Below, one piece after another: positions 43,877-51,977 of a DNA stretch of 64,000 nt (positions within the stretch are counted from its first letter, which is position 1; each line of letters begins with the position of its first letter). The position numbers and the translations under genes are program-made. Under the pieces are notes generated by a model, which saw only the letters and a program-made list of their open reading frames with translations, had not been told where the DNA came from and ran no database searches. This stretch comes from UBA7672 sp965229115 (lineage in GTDB: Bacteria; Pseudomonadota; Alphaproteobacteria; Caulobacterales; Hyphomonadaceae). The stretch lies in NCBI GenBank assembly GCA_965229115.1, contig CBDDIR010000003.1, forward strand, positions 2,232,001 through 2,296,000, in the 5' to 3' direction.

Positions 43877-44018
43877 TTTGCGATATTCCCTTGCGGAACC
43901 GGATGGTCTGAAAGATTTGGCGCTGCTGATGCAATCGGCGAGCCCGGATACCGCATTAGCGGTTAATCCTGAATGCGTGCCCTAACTGATTGGCTTTGAA
44001 GGCTGGCGAGGCGCTCTT

Positions 44019-44486
44019 ATGCGGTCTGGTTTTGTGATTTCGGCGGTTGTGGCTGGCGTGCTGGCGTTGTCCGGCTGCGGCGGCGAGGCGCCTGCTCCGG
44101 CAGAACCCGCGGCCCCGGCCGTTCCGGTACCAACACAGGCGGAGCTGCCCGCACCCTACAACACGGCGGACATGGACGCCGGCAAGAGCATTTTCGGGCG
44201 CCAGTGCGCGTCGTGCCATTATGTGGCGGCGGGCAAGGGCAACCTTGTTGGCCCCAACCTGCATGGCGTGTTCGAGCGCGGCACGGGCAAGGCGCCCGGC
44301 TACAACTACTCGCCGGCGCTCAAGAATTTCGAGCACAAGGAATGGACGCCGGACCTGCTGGAGCAATGGCTGCTCGCGCCGCAAGGCTTCGTGCCGGGCA
44401 CGTCGATGTTCTTCAACGGCATCAAGAAGGACGAAGAGCGCCACGCGCTGATCGCCTACCTGCTGATCGAGAGCCGGAAGCCGTAA
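44019..44486 (+). CDS. Class I c-type cytochrome lipoprotein
   Basis: 155-residue periplasmic electron carrier. The lipoprotein signal ends LALSGCGG, a Pro/Ala-rich linker follows, then a cytochrome c2-like domain. The heme motif is CASCH (within IFGRQCASCHYVAAG), with NLVGPNLHGVFERGTG and the distal Met ligand in GFVPGTSMFFNGI. ALIAYLLIESRKP closes the domain. The lipid anchor suggests a membrane-tethered electron carrier in the respiratory chain. It is convergent with nadK. Confidence 0.92.
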   Translation: MRSGFVISAVVAGVLALSGCGGEAPAPAEPAAPAVPVPTQAELPAPYNTADMDAGKSIFGRQCASCHYVAAGKGNLVGPNLHGVFERGTGKAPGYNYSPALKNFEHKEWTPDLLEQWLLAPQGFVPGTSMFFNGIKKDEERHALIAYLLIESRKP

Positions 44487-44508
44487 CCGGAATTTCTAGC
44501 CAGATTTT

Positions 44509-45276
44509 CTAGAGAGAGAACTGTTCGCGCAGGATGCGTTCGTCGAGGGCATGGCCTTCGTCGAACAGCATGGTGAGCGACTTGCCGTGATCCTCGCGGA
44601 CCTCGACACGCGCGACATCGCGAACTTCCTGCGTGTCGGCTGATGCCGCAACGGGGCGACGCTCGGGATCGAGCACTTCGATCTCGACGCGCGCATCATG
44701 GCGCAGCAACGCCCCGCGCCAACGCCGCGGACGGAAGGGCGAGATCGGGGTCAGCGCAAGAAGGTTCGCGCCGATCGGCAGGATCGGTCCGTGAGCGGAA
44801 AGATTGTAGGCGGTCGAGCCTGCGGGCGTTGAGACGAGCACGCCATCAGCCGTGAGATCGGCGAGGCGCTCTTTCCCGTCGACCAGGATGCGCAGCTTGG
44901 CGGTCTGTGCGGTCTGGCGCAGCAGCGAGACTTCGTTGATCGCCTGCAGATGCGTGACCTTGTCCTTGATGCTCACCGCAGTCATGGCGAGCGGATGGAT
45001 CACGGCGCGCACGGCGGCATTGAGGCGGTCTGGCAGACCAACCTCGTCATACTCGTTCATCAGGAAGCCGATTGTGCCCCGGTGCATGCCATACACCGGC
45101 AGCTTGTCGGCATAGCGACCGCGCAGGGTTTCCAGCATCCAGCCGTCGCCGCCCAGCGCCACGATGACATCGGCCTTGCTGGCCGCGGTCTGGCTGTAGC
45201 GGCGCGTCATCGCGTCCAGCGCCTGCCGGGCTTCCGGCTTCGCAGATGCGGTGAAGTGGATCTTGGGGTCGGCCAT
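44509..45276 (-). CDS. nadK: NAD kinase
   Basis: ATP-dependent phosphorylation of NAD to NADP. 255 residues, the short form usual in alphaproteobacteria. The GGDG motif is in IVALGGDGWMLETL, followed by YGMHRGTIGFLMNEY, the NAD-binding NEV in QAINEVSLLRQ, and DGVLVSTPAGSTAYNLSAHG with the conserved STPxGSTAY. It is divergent from the class II aldolase gene across 121 nt and tail-to-tail with the cytochrome gene. Confidence 0.95.
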   Translation of the reverse strand: MADPKIHFTASAKPEARQALDAMTRRYSQTAASKADVIVALGGDGWMLETLRGRYADKLPVYGMHRGTIGFLMNEYDEVGLPDRLNAAVRAVIHPLAMTAVSIKDKVTHLQAINEVSLLRQTAQTAKLRILVDGKERLADLTADGVLVSTPAGSTAYNLSAHGPILPIGANLLALTPISPFRPRRWRGALLRHDARVEIEVLDPERRPVAASADTQEVRDVARVEVREDHGKSLTMLFDEGHALDERILREQFSL

Positions 45277-45397
45277 GTGGAAGTCCCGGGGTTGAAGTCC
45301 CGCTACGGCGCCCAGCTATAGAGGTGAAATAGGTAAAAGACGACCGAATGACATTCTTTTCCGGGCGCGTTAAACTGCCCAGTACAGGAGACCTCTC

Positions 45398-46168
45398 ATG
45401 GCCGATGACCTCAAGTCCGTCAGCGTTAAGAGCCGGTGCAGCCCGGAAGAGTGGAAAGCGCGCGTAGAACTCGCGGCGCTTTACCGTCTGGTCGCCCTCT
45501 ACGGGTGGGACGACATGATCTTCACCCATATCTCCGCCCGCGTGCCGGGGCCCGAGCACCACTTCCTGATCAACCCCTACGGGTATTTCTTCGACGAGAT
45601 CACCGCATCTTCGCTCGTGAAGGTGGATCTCGACGGCAATATCGTCGAGCCGACCGAATACATGATCAATCCGGCTGGCTTCACGATCCACTCCGCCATT
45701 CACGCCGCGCGCGAGGACGCGAAATTCGTCCTGCACGTCCATACGGACGCCGGCATCGCGGTTGCCGCGACGAAGGAAGGCCTGCTGCCGATCAGCCAGC
45801 ACGCGCTGATCGTTCTGCCGAACCTGGCCTATCACGACTATGAAGGCATCGCGCTGGACCTCGGCGAGCGTGAGCGGCTGGTGCAGGACATCGGCAACAA
45901 GAACGCGCTGATGCTCTGGAACCACGGCACGCTTTCGGTCGGCGAGACGGCCGCCCAGTGCTGGATGACGATCTTCTATCTCGAGCGCGCGTGCGCGATC
46001 CAGGTGATGGCTTCGGCGCAGGGCCGCGAGCACATCCGCCTCGCGCCGGACGATGCGATCGAGACGGTGAAACAACAGCAGGCGATGGCAAGTGGCATCG
46101 GCGCGATGCTGGCCTGGCCGGGCTGCCTGCGGAAGCTCGACCGCGAGTCGCCGGGCTACGACACATAA
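45398..46168 (+). CDS. Class II aldolase/adducin family protein
   Basis: Zinc-dependent aldolase-fold protein of 256 residues. WDDMIFTHISARVPG and the metal-ligand His pattern FVLHVHTDAGIAV, plus ALMLWNHGTLSVGET, are the family signatures. This adducin-like bacterial subgroup is usually annotated without substrate. An AGGAGA ribosome site precedes ATG 45398. A small outer-membrane-type gene follows after 28 nt on the same strand. Confidence 0.9.
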   Translation: MADDLKSVSVKSRCSPEEWKARVELAALYRLVALYGWDDMIFTHISARVPGPEHHFLINPYGYFFDEITASSLVKVDLDGNIVEPTEYMINPAGFTIHSAIHAAREDAKFVLHVHTDAGIAVAATKEGLLPISQHALIVLPNLAYHDYEGIALDLGERERLVQDIGNKNALMLWNHGTLSVGETAAQCWMTIFYLERACAIQVMASAQGREHIRLAPDDAIETVKQQQAMASGIGAMLAWPGCLRKLDRESPGYDT

Positions 46169-46196
46169 GGACTGATAAAGTAGAGTTGGGGACTAG

Positions 46197-46898
46197 ATGG
46201 TTGGGGGACGACGCGCGGTTTCGCGCAGCCTGGCTTTGCTGGCCGGCACGACAACACTGACACAGCCTGCGCATGCGGGCGCCTGGGCGATGGCGGAGGG
46301 GGTGCAGCAATGGTTCGCTGCTGTCTCCCACGAAACCGGCGACTTCGGGGAATCCTGGCGGGCTGACGATCTGCTCGAAGTCGGGCTCGGCGATAGCTGG
46401 GCGATCAACGCCAAGATCGAGAGCGAAATCCGGATCAGCGATTTCTACGACGACCGCACCGCCTTTCAGGTCGGCGTGCTGAAGGCGTTCGCGCTGACCG
46501 ATCGCGCCTCGTTTGCGCTGCAGGCATCGGTCGTCGGCGGAGAAGCGGTGGAGGGTCCTGAATGCCAAGACGCCGGCCTCGAACTCCGCGCCGCCCTCGG
46601 CACATCCTTCTCGCTGTTCGGCCGTGAGGGCTACATCAACACCGAAGCCGCCAACCGCAGCCGCGGCGATTGCGAGCGGCAGATCGTGGAGATCTCAACC
46701 GGCCTTGAGTTTGCGCCGAAATGGAATCTCACCCTCAAGGCCTGGGACGAACGCGGCAGCGGCAGCCTTTCCATCAAGGCCGAAGCCAGCTTATCCCATG
46801 ACGTAGGGAATTTCCGGATTGGCCTTGGTTGGCGTGAGGAAATATCGGGAAAGTTCGAGGAAAAAGGCTGGGTTGCGTCGGTGGGGGCGAGGTTTTGA
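46197..46898 (+). CDS. Exported beta-barrel-like protein
   Basis: 233 residues with an N-terminal signal (SRSLALLAGTTTLTQPAHAG). The rest alternates polar and hydrophobic residues as in an outer-membrane barrel, with strands such as SWAINAKIESEIRISDFYDD, KWNLTLKAWDERGSG and NFRIGLGWREEISG, and ends in an aromatic residue (GWVASVGARF). The C-terminal Phe is a BamA-recognition feature. One Cys pair may form a disulfide. Function unknown; it may be co-transcribed with the aldolase-family gene. Confidence 0.75.
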   Translation: MVGGRRAVSRSLALLAGTTTLTQPAHAGAWAMAEGVQQWFAAVSHETGDFGESWRADDLLEVGLGDSWAINAKIESEIRISDFYDDRTAFQVGVLKAFALTDRASFALQASVVGGEAVEGPECQDAGLELRAALGTSFSLFGREGYINTEAANRSRGDCERQIVEISTGLEFAPKWNLTLKAWDERGSGSLSIKAEASLSHDVGNFRIGLGWREEISGKFEEKGWVASVGARF

Positions 46899-47020
46899 CA
46901 AAAGCAGCCCCGGGGAAATTACGGGGTAGCCATGGGTCAGTCGTTTGTTAACGTTCCTAACACCACACTAGCATCTGAATCATGCGCGCTTTGGTATGCG
47001 CACCGGCACAGGGGATGGGA

Positions 47021-47557
47021 ATGTCCAGACAGAAGCCCATCGAGGTCATCACGCCTCCCAACGTTCTCAAGACGAAAGTCGGCGGCGCTCTGCCGGCGCT
47101 CGATCAGCGTGCGATCGCGAAAGCGGAAGCTGCTCTTGAGAAGATGTCGGATCAGTTTGCCGAATGGATCAAGGAAGAGCTCGCGCGCCTGCTGGAAGCG
47201 TGGGCTGCCTACGAACAGAGCCCGGGCAGCGGCCCCGCCAAGAACGAGCTGCACCGCCGCGCTCATGATCTCAAAGGCCTCGCGCCGACCTACGGCTATC
47301 CGCTTGTCGGCCGCATCTGCGCAACGCTGTGCAAGCTGACCGGCGATGAGCACGGCGACATCACCGCGCCGGACCGCCTGCTGAAAGCCCATGTCGACGC
47401 CGTGAAAGCTGCGGTCATTGGCAAGATCAAAGGCGCAGACCACCCGGTTGGCCTCGCGCTCGTGGCCGAGCTTGAAGTCCAGACCAAGGAAATCATTGCG
47501 CAGCAGACGGCCGATGCCGCCGCTGAGGCCGCTGCGCCGCCGCATCCGCAGTCCTGA
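47021..47557 (+). CDS. Stand-alone HPt-domain protein
   Basis: 178 residues from ATG 47021, with a GGGGATGGGA site just upstream; earlier ATGs at 46982 and 47015 are in frame. A helical core carries the phosphotransfer motif RRAHDLKGLAPTYGYPLVG (HxxKG, phosphoacceptor His near residue 82), and the neighbouring helices ALEKMSDQFAEWIKEELARL and RICATLCKLTG complete the HPt four-helix bundle. The tail is Ala/Pro-rich. No receiver or kinase domain is fused. It would shuttle phosphoryl groups between a kinase and a response regulator in a phosphorelay. The nearest two-component genes are at 50-52 kb. Confidence 0.82.
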   Translation: MSRQKPIEVITPPNVLKTKVGGALPALDQRAIAKAEAALEKMSDQFAEWIKEELARLLEAWAAYEQSPGSGPAKNELHRRAHDLKGLAPTYGYPLVGRICATLCKLTGDEHGDITAPDRLLKAHVDAVKAAVIGKIKGADHPVGLALVAELEVQTKEIIAQQTADAAAEAAAPPHPQS

Positions 47558-47558
47558 T

Positions 47559-48350
47559 CTAACCCATAACCTGCTGCATGCGCTCTTCGGTGAGGCCGTA
47601 ACCGGCTTCAGCCGGGATCACGAGCACCTTGCCGTCTTCGCGTTCTTCAACGCGCGGCTCCACCGTCACGACCTTTTGCTTGCGCGCAGCCGCTACGGCT
47701 TCAGCCGCCGTCTGTGAGCGCGCCAGCACTTCGAGGTTCAGTCGCGTCGGGAACATCAGCTTCGCGCCGCCTTGCTTGCGGCGGTCCAGCAGCTCCTGTG
47801 GCGCCACCCACTGGTGGTCGACTGCCTCGCGCCCATCATGACGCACGACCTGATCGGCGGGCGCGTGGACGAGGTAGAAGTGCGTATCGAACCGGCGCGG
47901 CTCGAAGCTCGGCGTGATCCAGTGGGCGAACGGCACCAGCCGATCCAGCGTCAGCCGCAGGCCGCCATCGCGCGCCAGTTTTATGAGAAGTGCCGGATCG
48001 GCCTCCACTGCGCTGCGCATGGCGTCGAACCCCGCGCTGGCTTCGGCATCCATCTCGCGCCCATCGCGGGTCGCCAGCATCAGGCCGGATTCCTCGAAAA
48101 CTTCCCGCGCCGCAGCGATCCGCAGCGAGCGCTGGTAATGGTCGTAGGTTCCATCCGAGAGGTCATCCCAGGCCGGATCGGCGTCAGAAGCGGCCACCTT
48201 GCCGCCCGGAAACACCCAGGCGCTGGCCCCGAAAGCCATGCCCGCGCTGCGCCGGACCATCAAAACTTCCAGCTTTTGCGGCGTTTCCAGTGAATCCCGA
48301 ACAAGAACAACGGTGGAGGCGGGCTTGGGCTGATCGGCTTCTAGGCTCAT
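47559..48350 (-). CDS. NUDIX hydrolase
   Basis: Hydrolase of nucleoside-diphosphate-linked substrates, 263 residues. The Nudix box is split by an insertion: AWVFPGGKVAASD begins it and IAAAREVFEESGLML (REVxEExGL) completes it about 30 residues later. That long insertion and a C-terminal domain (MFPTRLNLEVLARSQ) match the larger NUDT19-like group, which acts on CoA esters in eukaryotes; substrate here is unassigned. Its stop is 1 nt from the stop of the convergent HPt gene. Confidence 0.88.
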   Translation of the reverse strand: MSLEADQPKPASTVVLVRDSLETPQKLEVLMVRRSAGMAFGASAWVFPGGKVAASDADPAWDDLSDGTYDHYQRSLRIAAAREVFEESGLMLATRDGREMDAEASAGFDAMRSAVEADPALLIKLARDGGLRLTLDRLVPFAHWITPSFEPRRFDTHFYLVHAPADQVVRHDGREAVDHQWVAPQELLDRRKQGGAKLMFPTRLNLEVLARSQTAAEAVAAARKQKVVTVEPRVEEREDGKVLVIPAEAGYGLTEERMQQVMG

Positions 48351-48489
48351 TCACCACTTCCTAACCTTGAAAAACGGGATGCCAACGCGGTCTGGGGATT
48401 TGCTCTAAATTGCATCGCCCGGCTTCGGCCAGCTTTCAGGCTGTTCTGTCATACAGGCTGCAACACACCACCTCAGCCGGAACCCTGCA

Positions 48490-49188
48490 ATGACCCAAGC
48501 GCGCGCCTCGCACCTGCGTCTCGTCGTGAACGAGCCCCAAGCCGTCGTGGCGCGCCAGCCCAAGCTTCGCTTCCGTCCGGTGCTTCGCCTGGCCGATGGC
48601 GCAGCCTACGGCATGCACGCCGAGGCCGATGTGGCTTTCGAAGATACCGTCCAGCTGCGCCACTTCTCGGACGCCGCCCATCCGTCGGCTGCCGCCTGGC
48701 TGGGCGACCTGATCGAACTGGCCGCCCGCATTGCGCGCGACACGGGCCTCGACCTGCGCCCGCTGTCGATCTCGGCCCCGATGGCCGCCCTTGCTGACAA
48801 GGACGCTCCGATGGCCGCAGAAGCAGGCGCTGCACGCGCCGGCATCCTGCCGCAAGAGATCCGCATCGACTTCTGCGACGCTTCGGTTTCGTCGCTGGAA
48901 GACCTGGCCCTCGACCGCGTGGATGCGTTCCGCCGCCGCGGCTTCCGCGTTGGCCTCGACGCCCGCAAATCCTGGCGCACCCCGATGGGTGCTCGCGCCC
49001 GCATGACGTTCGAAGCCGTGCGCCTCGACCCGTCGCGCTGCGAAGCCCTCGAAATCCCGATGACCCGCCTGGAAGTCGCCTGCGCGGACGGCATCGCCCT
49101 GATCGCCGAGAACGTCCGCTGGCGCGATTGCGAGCGTTTGGCGGAACTGGGCGTACACTTCGGCATGTCGCCGAAGTCCGACAGCTAG
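48490..49188 (+). CDS. Degenerate EAL-domain-like protein
   Basis: 232 residues, no signal or TM. The pattern follows an EAL phosphodiesterase: KLRFRPVLRLADGAAYGMHA matches the usual xxQPIVDLxxGxxxGxEAL opening, but EAL itself is lost. ILPQEIRIDFCDASVSSLED corresponds to the FEIxE strand, and RRRGFRVGLDARKSWRTP to the GxxIALDDFG segment, where the second Asp is replaced. Without these metal ligands, c-di-GMP hydrolysis is unlikely; a binding or scaffold role is possible. It lies upstream of a lytic transglycosylase gene on the same strand. Confidence 0.65.
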   Translation: MTQARASHLRLVVNEPQAVVARQPKLRFRPVLRLADGAAYGMHAEADVAFEDTVQLRHFSDAAHPSAAAWLGDLIELAARIARDTGLDLRPLSISAPMAALADKDAPMAAEAGAARAGILPQEIRIDFCDASVSSLEDLALDRVDAFRRRGFRVGLDARKSWRTPMGARARMTFEAVRLDPSRCEALEIPMTRLEVACADGIALIAENVRWRDCERLAELGVHFGMSPKSDS

Positions 49189-49223
49189 GGCCCCTGCCCG
49201 TTGTCAGTTAGACGCGGGCGAAA

Positions 49224-49239
49224 TTAACCCCTCACTAAC
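49224..49239 (+). promoter_or_regulatory. CtrA-like binding site
   Basis: TTAA (49224-49227), 7 nt, CTAAC (49235-49239). The CtrA consensus is TTAA-N7-TTAAC, so one base differs. It lies 42 nt before the GTG of the lytic transglycosylase gene, a normal distance for a promoter-proximal CtrA site. Confidence 0.5.
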
Positions 49240-49281
49240 CATACTCCAGCGAGCTAGGGACCTGAACAAGGACCCTGGCTC

Positions 49282-50004
49282 GTGACCGATTCTATCGGCG
49301 CATCTCCGAAAGCTCTGCAACGCGCTCAGGTCATGAGCGCGCTGAAGACGGCGTCGAGCAAGACGGGCGCGGATTTCGACTACCTCGTGAAGACGGCGCA
49401 GCGCGAAAGCAATTTCGATCCGGGCGCCAAGGCGTCGACTTCGTCCGCCACGGGTCTCTTCCAGTTCACCAGCGAGACATGGATGAACGTGCTGGAGCGC
49501 TATGGCGCGAAGCATGGCGTGAACACCGATGGCCTCTCGCGCGAACAGGTCCTCGACCTGCGCAAGGATGCGGGCCTATCCGCTAGCATGGCCGGCGAGC
49601 TGGCTGGCGAGAACGGCAAGATCCTCGCGAAGAAGCTGGGGCGCGAAGCGACCTCCGCTGAACTCTACGCCGCCCACTTCATGGGACCGAGCGATGCGGC
49701 CCGCCTGATCGAGGCGGCGCGTGAGAACAAGACCGGACTTGCCGCCGACATGTTCCCGCGTGCAGCGCTTGCAAATGCCAATGTGTTCAGCGGCGCAGAT
49801 GGCGCGAAGCTTTCGCCGGCGCAGCTCTATACGAAGCTGACCGGCGTCGACGTGAAGCTGGCGGATGCCGGTCTCGTGTCATCCGGCGTGATGCCCAACA
49901 ACCAGTCCAACCAGGCGGCTCTGCTTCAGGCGAAGCTGGGAACGGCCGCCCTCAACAGCAGCCTGATGATGGCGTTGTTTGGCCTGCAGGAAGATCGCGG
50001 CTAG
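49282..50004 (+). CDS. Lytic transglycosylase (SLT-type)
   Basis: 240-residue murein hydrolase with a GTG start (49282). The SLT core shows DYLVKTAQRESNFDPGAKA with the catalytic Glu, then SSATGLFQFTSETWM, and later ELYAAHFMGPSDAARLI. There is no cleavable signal peptide, as in transglycosylases exported by or tied to flagellar or pole machinery; the C-terminal region (QAALLQAKLGTAALNSSLMM) is helical. In Caulobacter-type bacteria such enzymes are cell-cycle controlled, which fits the CtrA-like box just upstream. The export route is unknown. Confidence 0.86.
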   Translation: MTDSIGASPKALQRAQVMSALKTASSKTGADFDYLVKTAQRESNFDPGAKASTSSATGLFQFTSETWMNVLERYGAKHGVNTDGLSREQVLDLRKDAGLSASMAGELAGENGKILAKKLGREATSAELYAAHFMGPSDAARLIEAARENKTGLAADMFPRAALANANVFSGADGAKLSPAQLYTKLTGVDVKLADAGLVSSGVMPNNQSNQAALLQAKLGTAALNSSLMMALFGLQEDRG

Positions 50005-50010
50005 CCTTCG

Positions 50011-50361
50011 CTAGATAACCCGCTGGATTGCCGTGCGGATGTCGCTCGTTTCAAACGGCTTCTTGATGATCACGTCTTCGGTGAACGGGGCTTCGAGGCC
50101 CGGCGAACCGTAGCCCGATGCGAAGATGATCTTGATGCCCCGATCGCGCAGCACCTGCGCCGCGGGGAAGGATTTCCGCCCATCGAGATTGATATCGAGA
50201 ATGGCGACGTCGGCATCGACGCCTTTCGCGAGTTCCAGCGCCTGCGGCAGACGCATCGCGACGCCAGCAACTTCGTGGCCCAGCTCAGCCAGGATGTCTT
50301 CGATCATCATGGCGATCATCATTTCGTCTTCGACGACGAGAACCTTGAGAGACTCGCCCAT
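50011..50361 (-). CDS. Single-domain response regulator, FATGY type
   Basis: CheY-like receiver of 116 residues. The acidic pair is in VVEDEMMIAMM, the phosphoacceptor Asp in VAILDINLDG, and the C-terminal Lys in IIKKPF. The alpha4-beta5 region reads IIFASGYG, close to the FATGY motif of the Sma0114-type regulators that pair with HWE kinases. There is no output domain. Its ATG shares one base with the TGA of the kinase gene (TGATG), so the two are translationally coupled partners. Confidence 0.92.
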   Translation of the reverse strand: MGESLKVLVVEDEMMIAMMIEDILAELGHEVAGVAMRLPQALELAKGVDADVAILDINLDGRKSFPAAQVLRDRGIKIIFASGYGSPGLEAPFTEDVIIKKPFETSDIRTAIQRVI

Positions 50362-51902
50362 CAGGCGGTCTCCTCATACTGGTCCATCGGCGCATCGATC
50401 ACGCAGACAACGCCTGTGGGTTCGAAGCTGATGATGGCCGAGCCTCCCATTTCTCCCGCGAGCCCGCGCTCGACAAGGCGCGAGCCGAACCCGCGTTTCT
50501 GTGGCGCCTGAACCGGCGGACCGCCGCTCTCGCGCCATTCGATATGCAGCCTGCCAGCTTGCAAGGTCCAGGTCACATTGACCTTGCCGCCAGCAACCGA
50601 CAGCGCCCCATACTTCACGGCGTTGGTTGCCAGTTCGTGCATGGCCATGGAAAGCGACAGCGCCACTTTCGGCGACAGGCGTACAGCGGGCCCCTTGGTG
50701 TCGAACCGGTTCGGCTGGTTGCCGCCATGCGCGACCGATACGCCCGCCACGATGTCCGCGAGTGAAGCAGCTTCCCAGTTCTCACCCGTTAGAAGATCGT
50801 TGGCGCGGGCGAGCGCCATGATGCGCTGCGAGAATGTCGCCTGCGCTTGCGGCAGGTTATTCGCATCGCGGAATGTCTGCGCCGCCAAAGCCTGGATCAT
50901 CGCGAGGGTATTCTTCACGCGATGGTTCAACTCGTTGACCACAAGGCGCAGGTGCTGTTCGCCGCGCGTGCGTTCGGTGACGTCCTGGCCTTCGACGAAG
51001 ATGCCGCTGACGAGGCCATCGGAGTTGCGGATCGGCTGATAGATGAAATCGAGATACCGCTCGCCAGCCTTACCGCCGATCGTCCGGTCCAGCGCGATGC
51101 GGGTTCCGGTTCCGATATGCGGCACGCCGGTGGTGAAGACCTTGTCGAGCAGATCGACGAAGCCCTGGTCGACAACCTCCGGCAGCGCGTCGCGGATGGT
51201 CATGCCGACCACCGTGCGGTCGCCGATCAGTTCCTGATAGGATTTGTTCGCCAGCACGAACACATGTGCCGGGCCGGACAGGATGCTCATGAAGCTCGGC
51301 GCCTGTTCGAACAGGTCGCGCAGGAAGACCGACTCGGCGGAGAGCCGCTTGTTGGCCTCCATCACCGTCACGCGCTCCTTCATGAGCGTGCGTTCGATAT
51401 TCACCTTCTCGGTCGTCTCGACGACGATGGCGAAGACACCGCCAGGTTTCCCGGCGCCATCGAGGATGGGCGAATAGTCGAGATCGACCCACAGCTCTTC
51501 GGCAGCATTGTTGTAGCGGAACAGAACCAGCGGCTGGTCCTTCAGCGACAGCGTGCGGCCGTTCACGAAGCAGGTGTCGAGAACCTCGCGATTGAGGTCA
51601 GCCGCTTCCGGCCACGCCTCCAGCACTTTCATACCGAGCAGTTGCGGATGGCGCTGGCCTGCGAAGGTTGCGTAAGCATCGTTATAGATCAGCACGCCGT
51701 CGTCGCCGAACAGCATGACGATGGCAATCGGCGCCTGCAGGCAGATATCGACGGACGTGCGCAGCCAGGCCGGCCAGCCGGAGATGGGACCAATGCTGGT
51801 TGCGCCCCAGTCGAACTCACGAATCAGCCGACCGCATTCGCCGCCGCCAATCGGGAACTCCAAACTGTCTGTAGCGCCAATAGCGCTTTTAACCTCAGTC
51901 AC
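50361..51902 (-). CDS. HWE-family PAS sensor histidine kinase
   Basis: 513-residue soluble sensor kinase without TM helices. The first PAS (about 30-165) includes IVMLFGDDGVLIYNDAYATF; the second (about 190-320) begins DLFEQAPSFMSILSG and ends FVEGQDVTERT. The kinase core has the H-box VVNELNHRVKNTLAMIQALA, MAMHELATNAVKYGAL (N-box), and the HWE-defining WxE in LHIEWRESGGPPV, then GFGSRLVERGL. GTG 51902 has GGAG upstream. It is coupled to the response regulator that follows. PAS domains suggest a cytoplasmic light, redox or ligand signal; no LOV-type cysteine motif is evident. Confidence 0.92.
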   Translation of the reverse strand: MTEVKSAIGATDSLEFPIGGGECGRLIREFDWGATSIGPISGWPAWLRTSVDICLQAPIAIVMLFGDDGVLIYNDAYATFAGQRHPQLLGMKVLEAWPEAADLNREVLDTCFVNGRTLSLKDQPLVLFRYNNAAEELWVDLDYSPILDGAGKPGGVFAIVVETTEKVNIERTLMKERVTVMEANKRLSAESVFLRDLFEQAPSFMSILSGPAHVFVLANKSYQELIGDRTVVGMTIRDALPEVVDQGFVDLLDKVFTTGVPHIGTGTRIALDRTIGGKAGERYLDFIYQPIRNSDGLVSGIFVEGQDVTERTRGEQHLRLVVNELNHRVKNTLAMIQALAAQTFRDANNLPQAQATFSQRIMALARANDLLTGENWEAASLADIVAGVSVAHGGNQPNRFDTKGPAVRLSPKVALSLSMAMHELATNAVKYGALSVAGGKVNVTWTLQAGRLHIEWRESGGPPVQAPQKRGFGSRLVERGLAGEMGGSAIISFEPTGVVCVIDAPMDQYEETA

Positions 51903-51977
51903 ATAACGCTCCGCCGACCCCTTGAGGCGCGAAATAATCCGGTATCAACATGGGTCAAGAAAGCCGGACTAAGTTCG

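Noticed and set aside
45047..46075. 342-codon minus-strand frame across nadK and the aldolase-family gene
   Set aside because: Overlaps two genes with clear motifs in other frames; the frame itself has none.
46948..46961. TTAACGTTCCTAAC as a CtrA box upstream of the HPt gene
   Set aside because: The half-sites are separated by 5 nt, not 7, so it does not fit the consensus.
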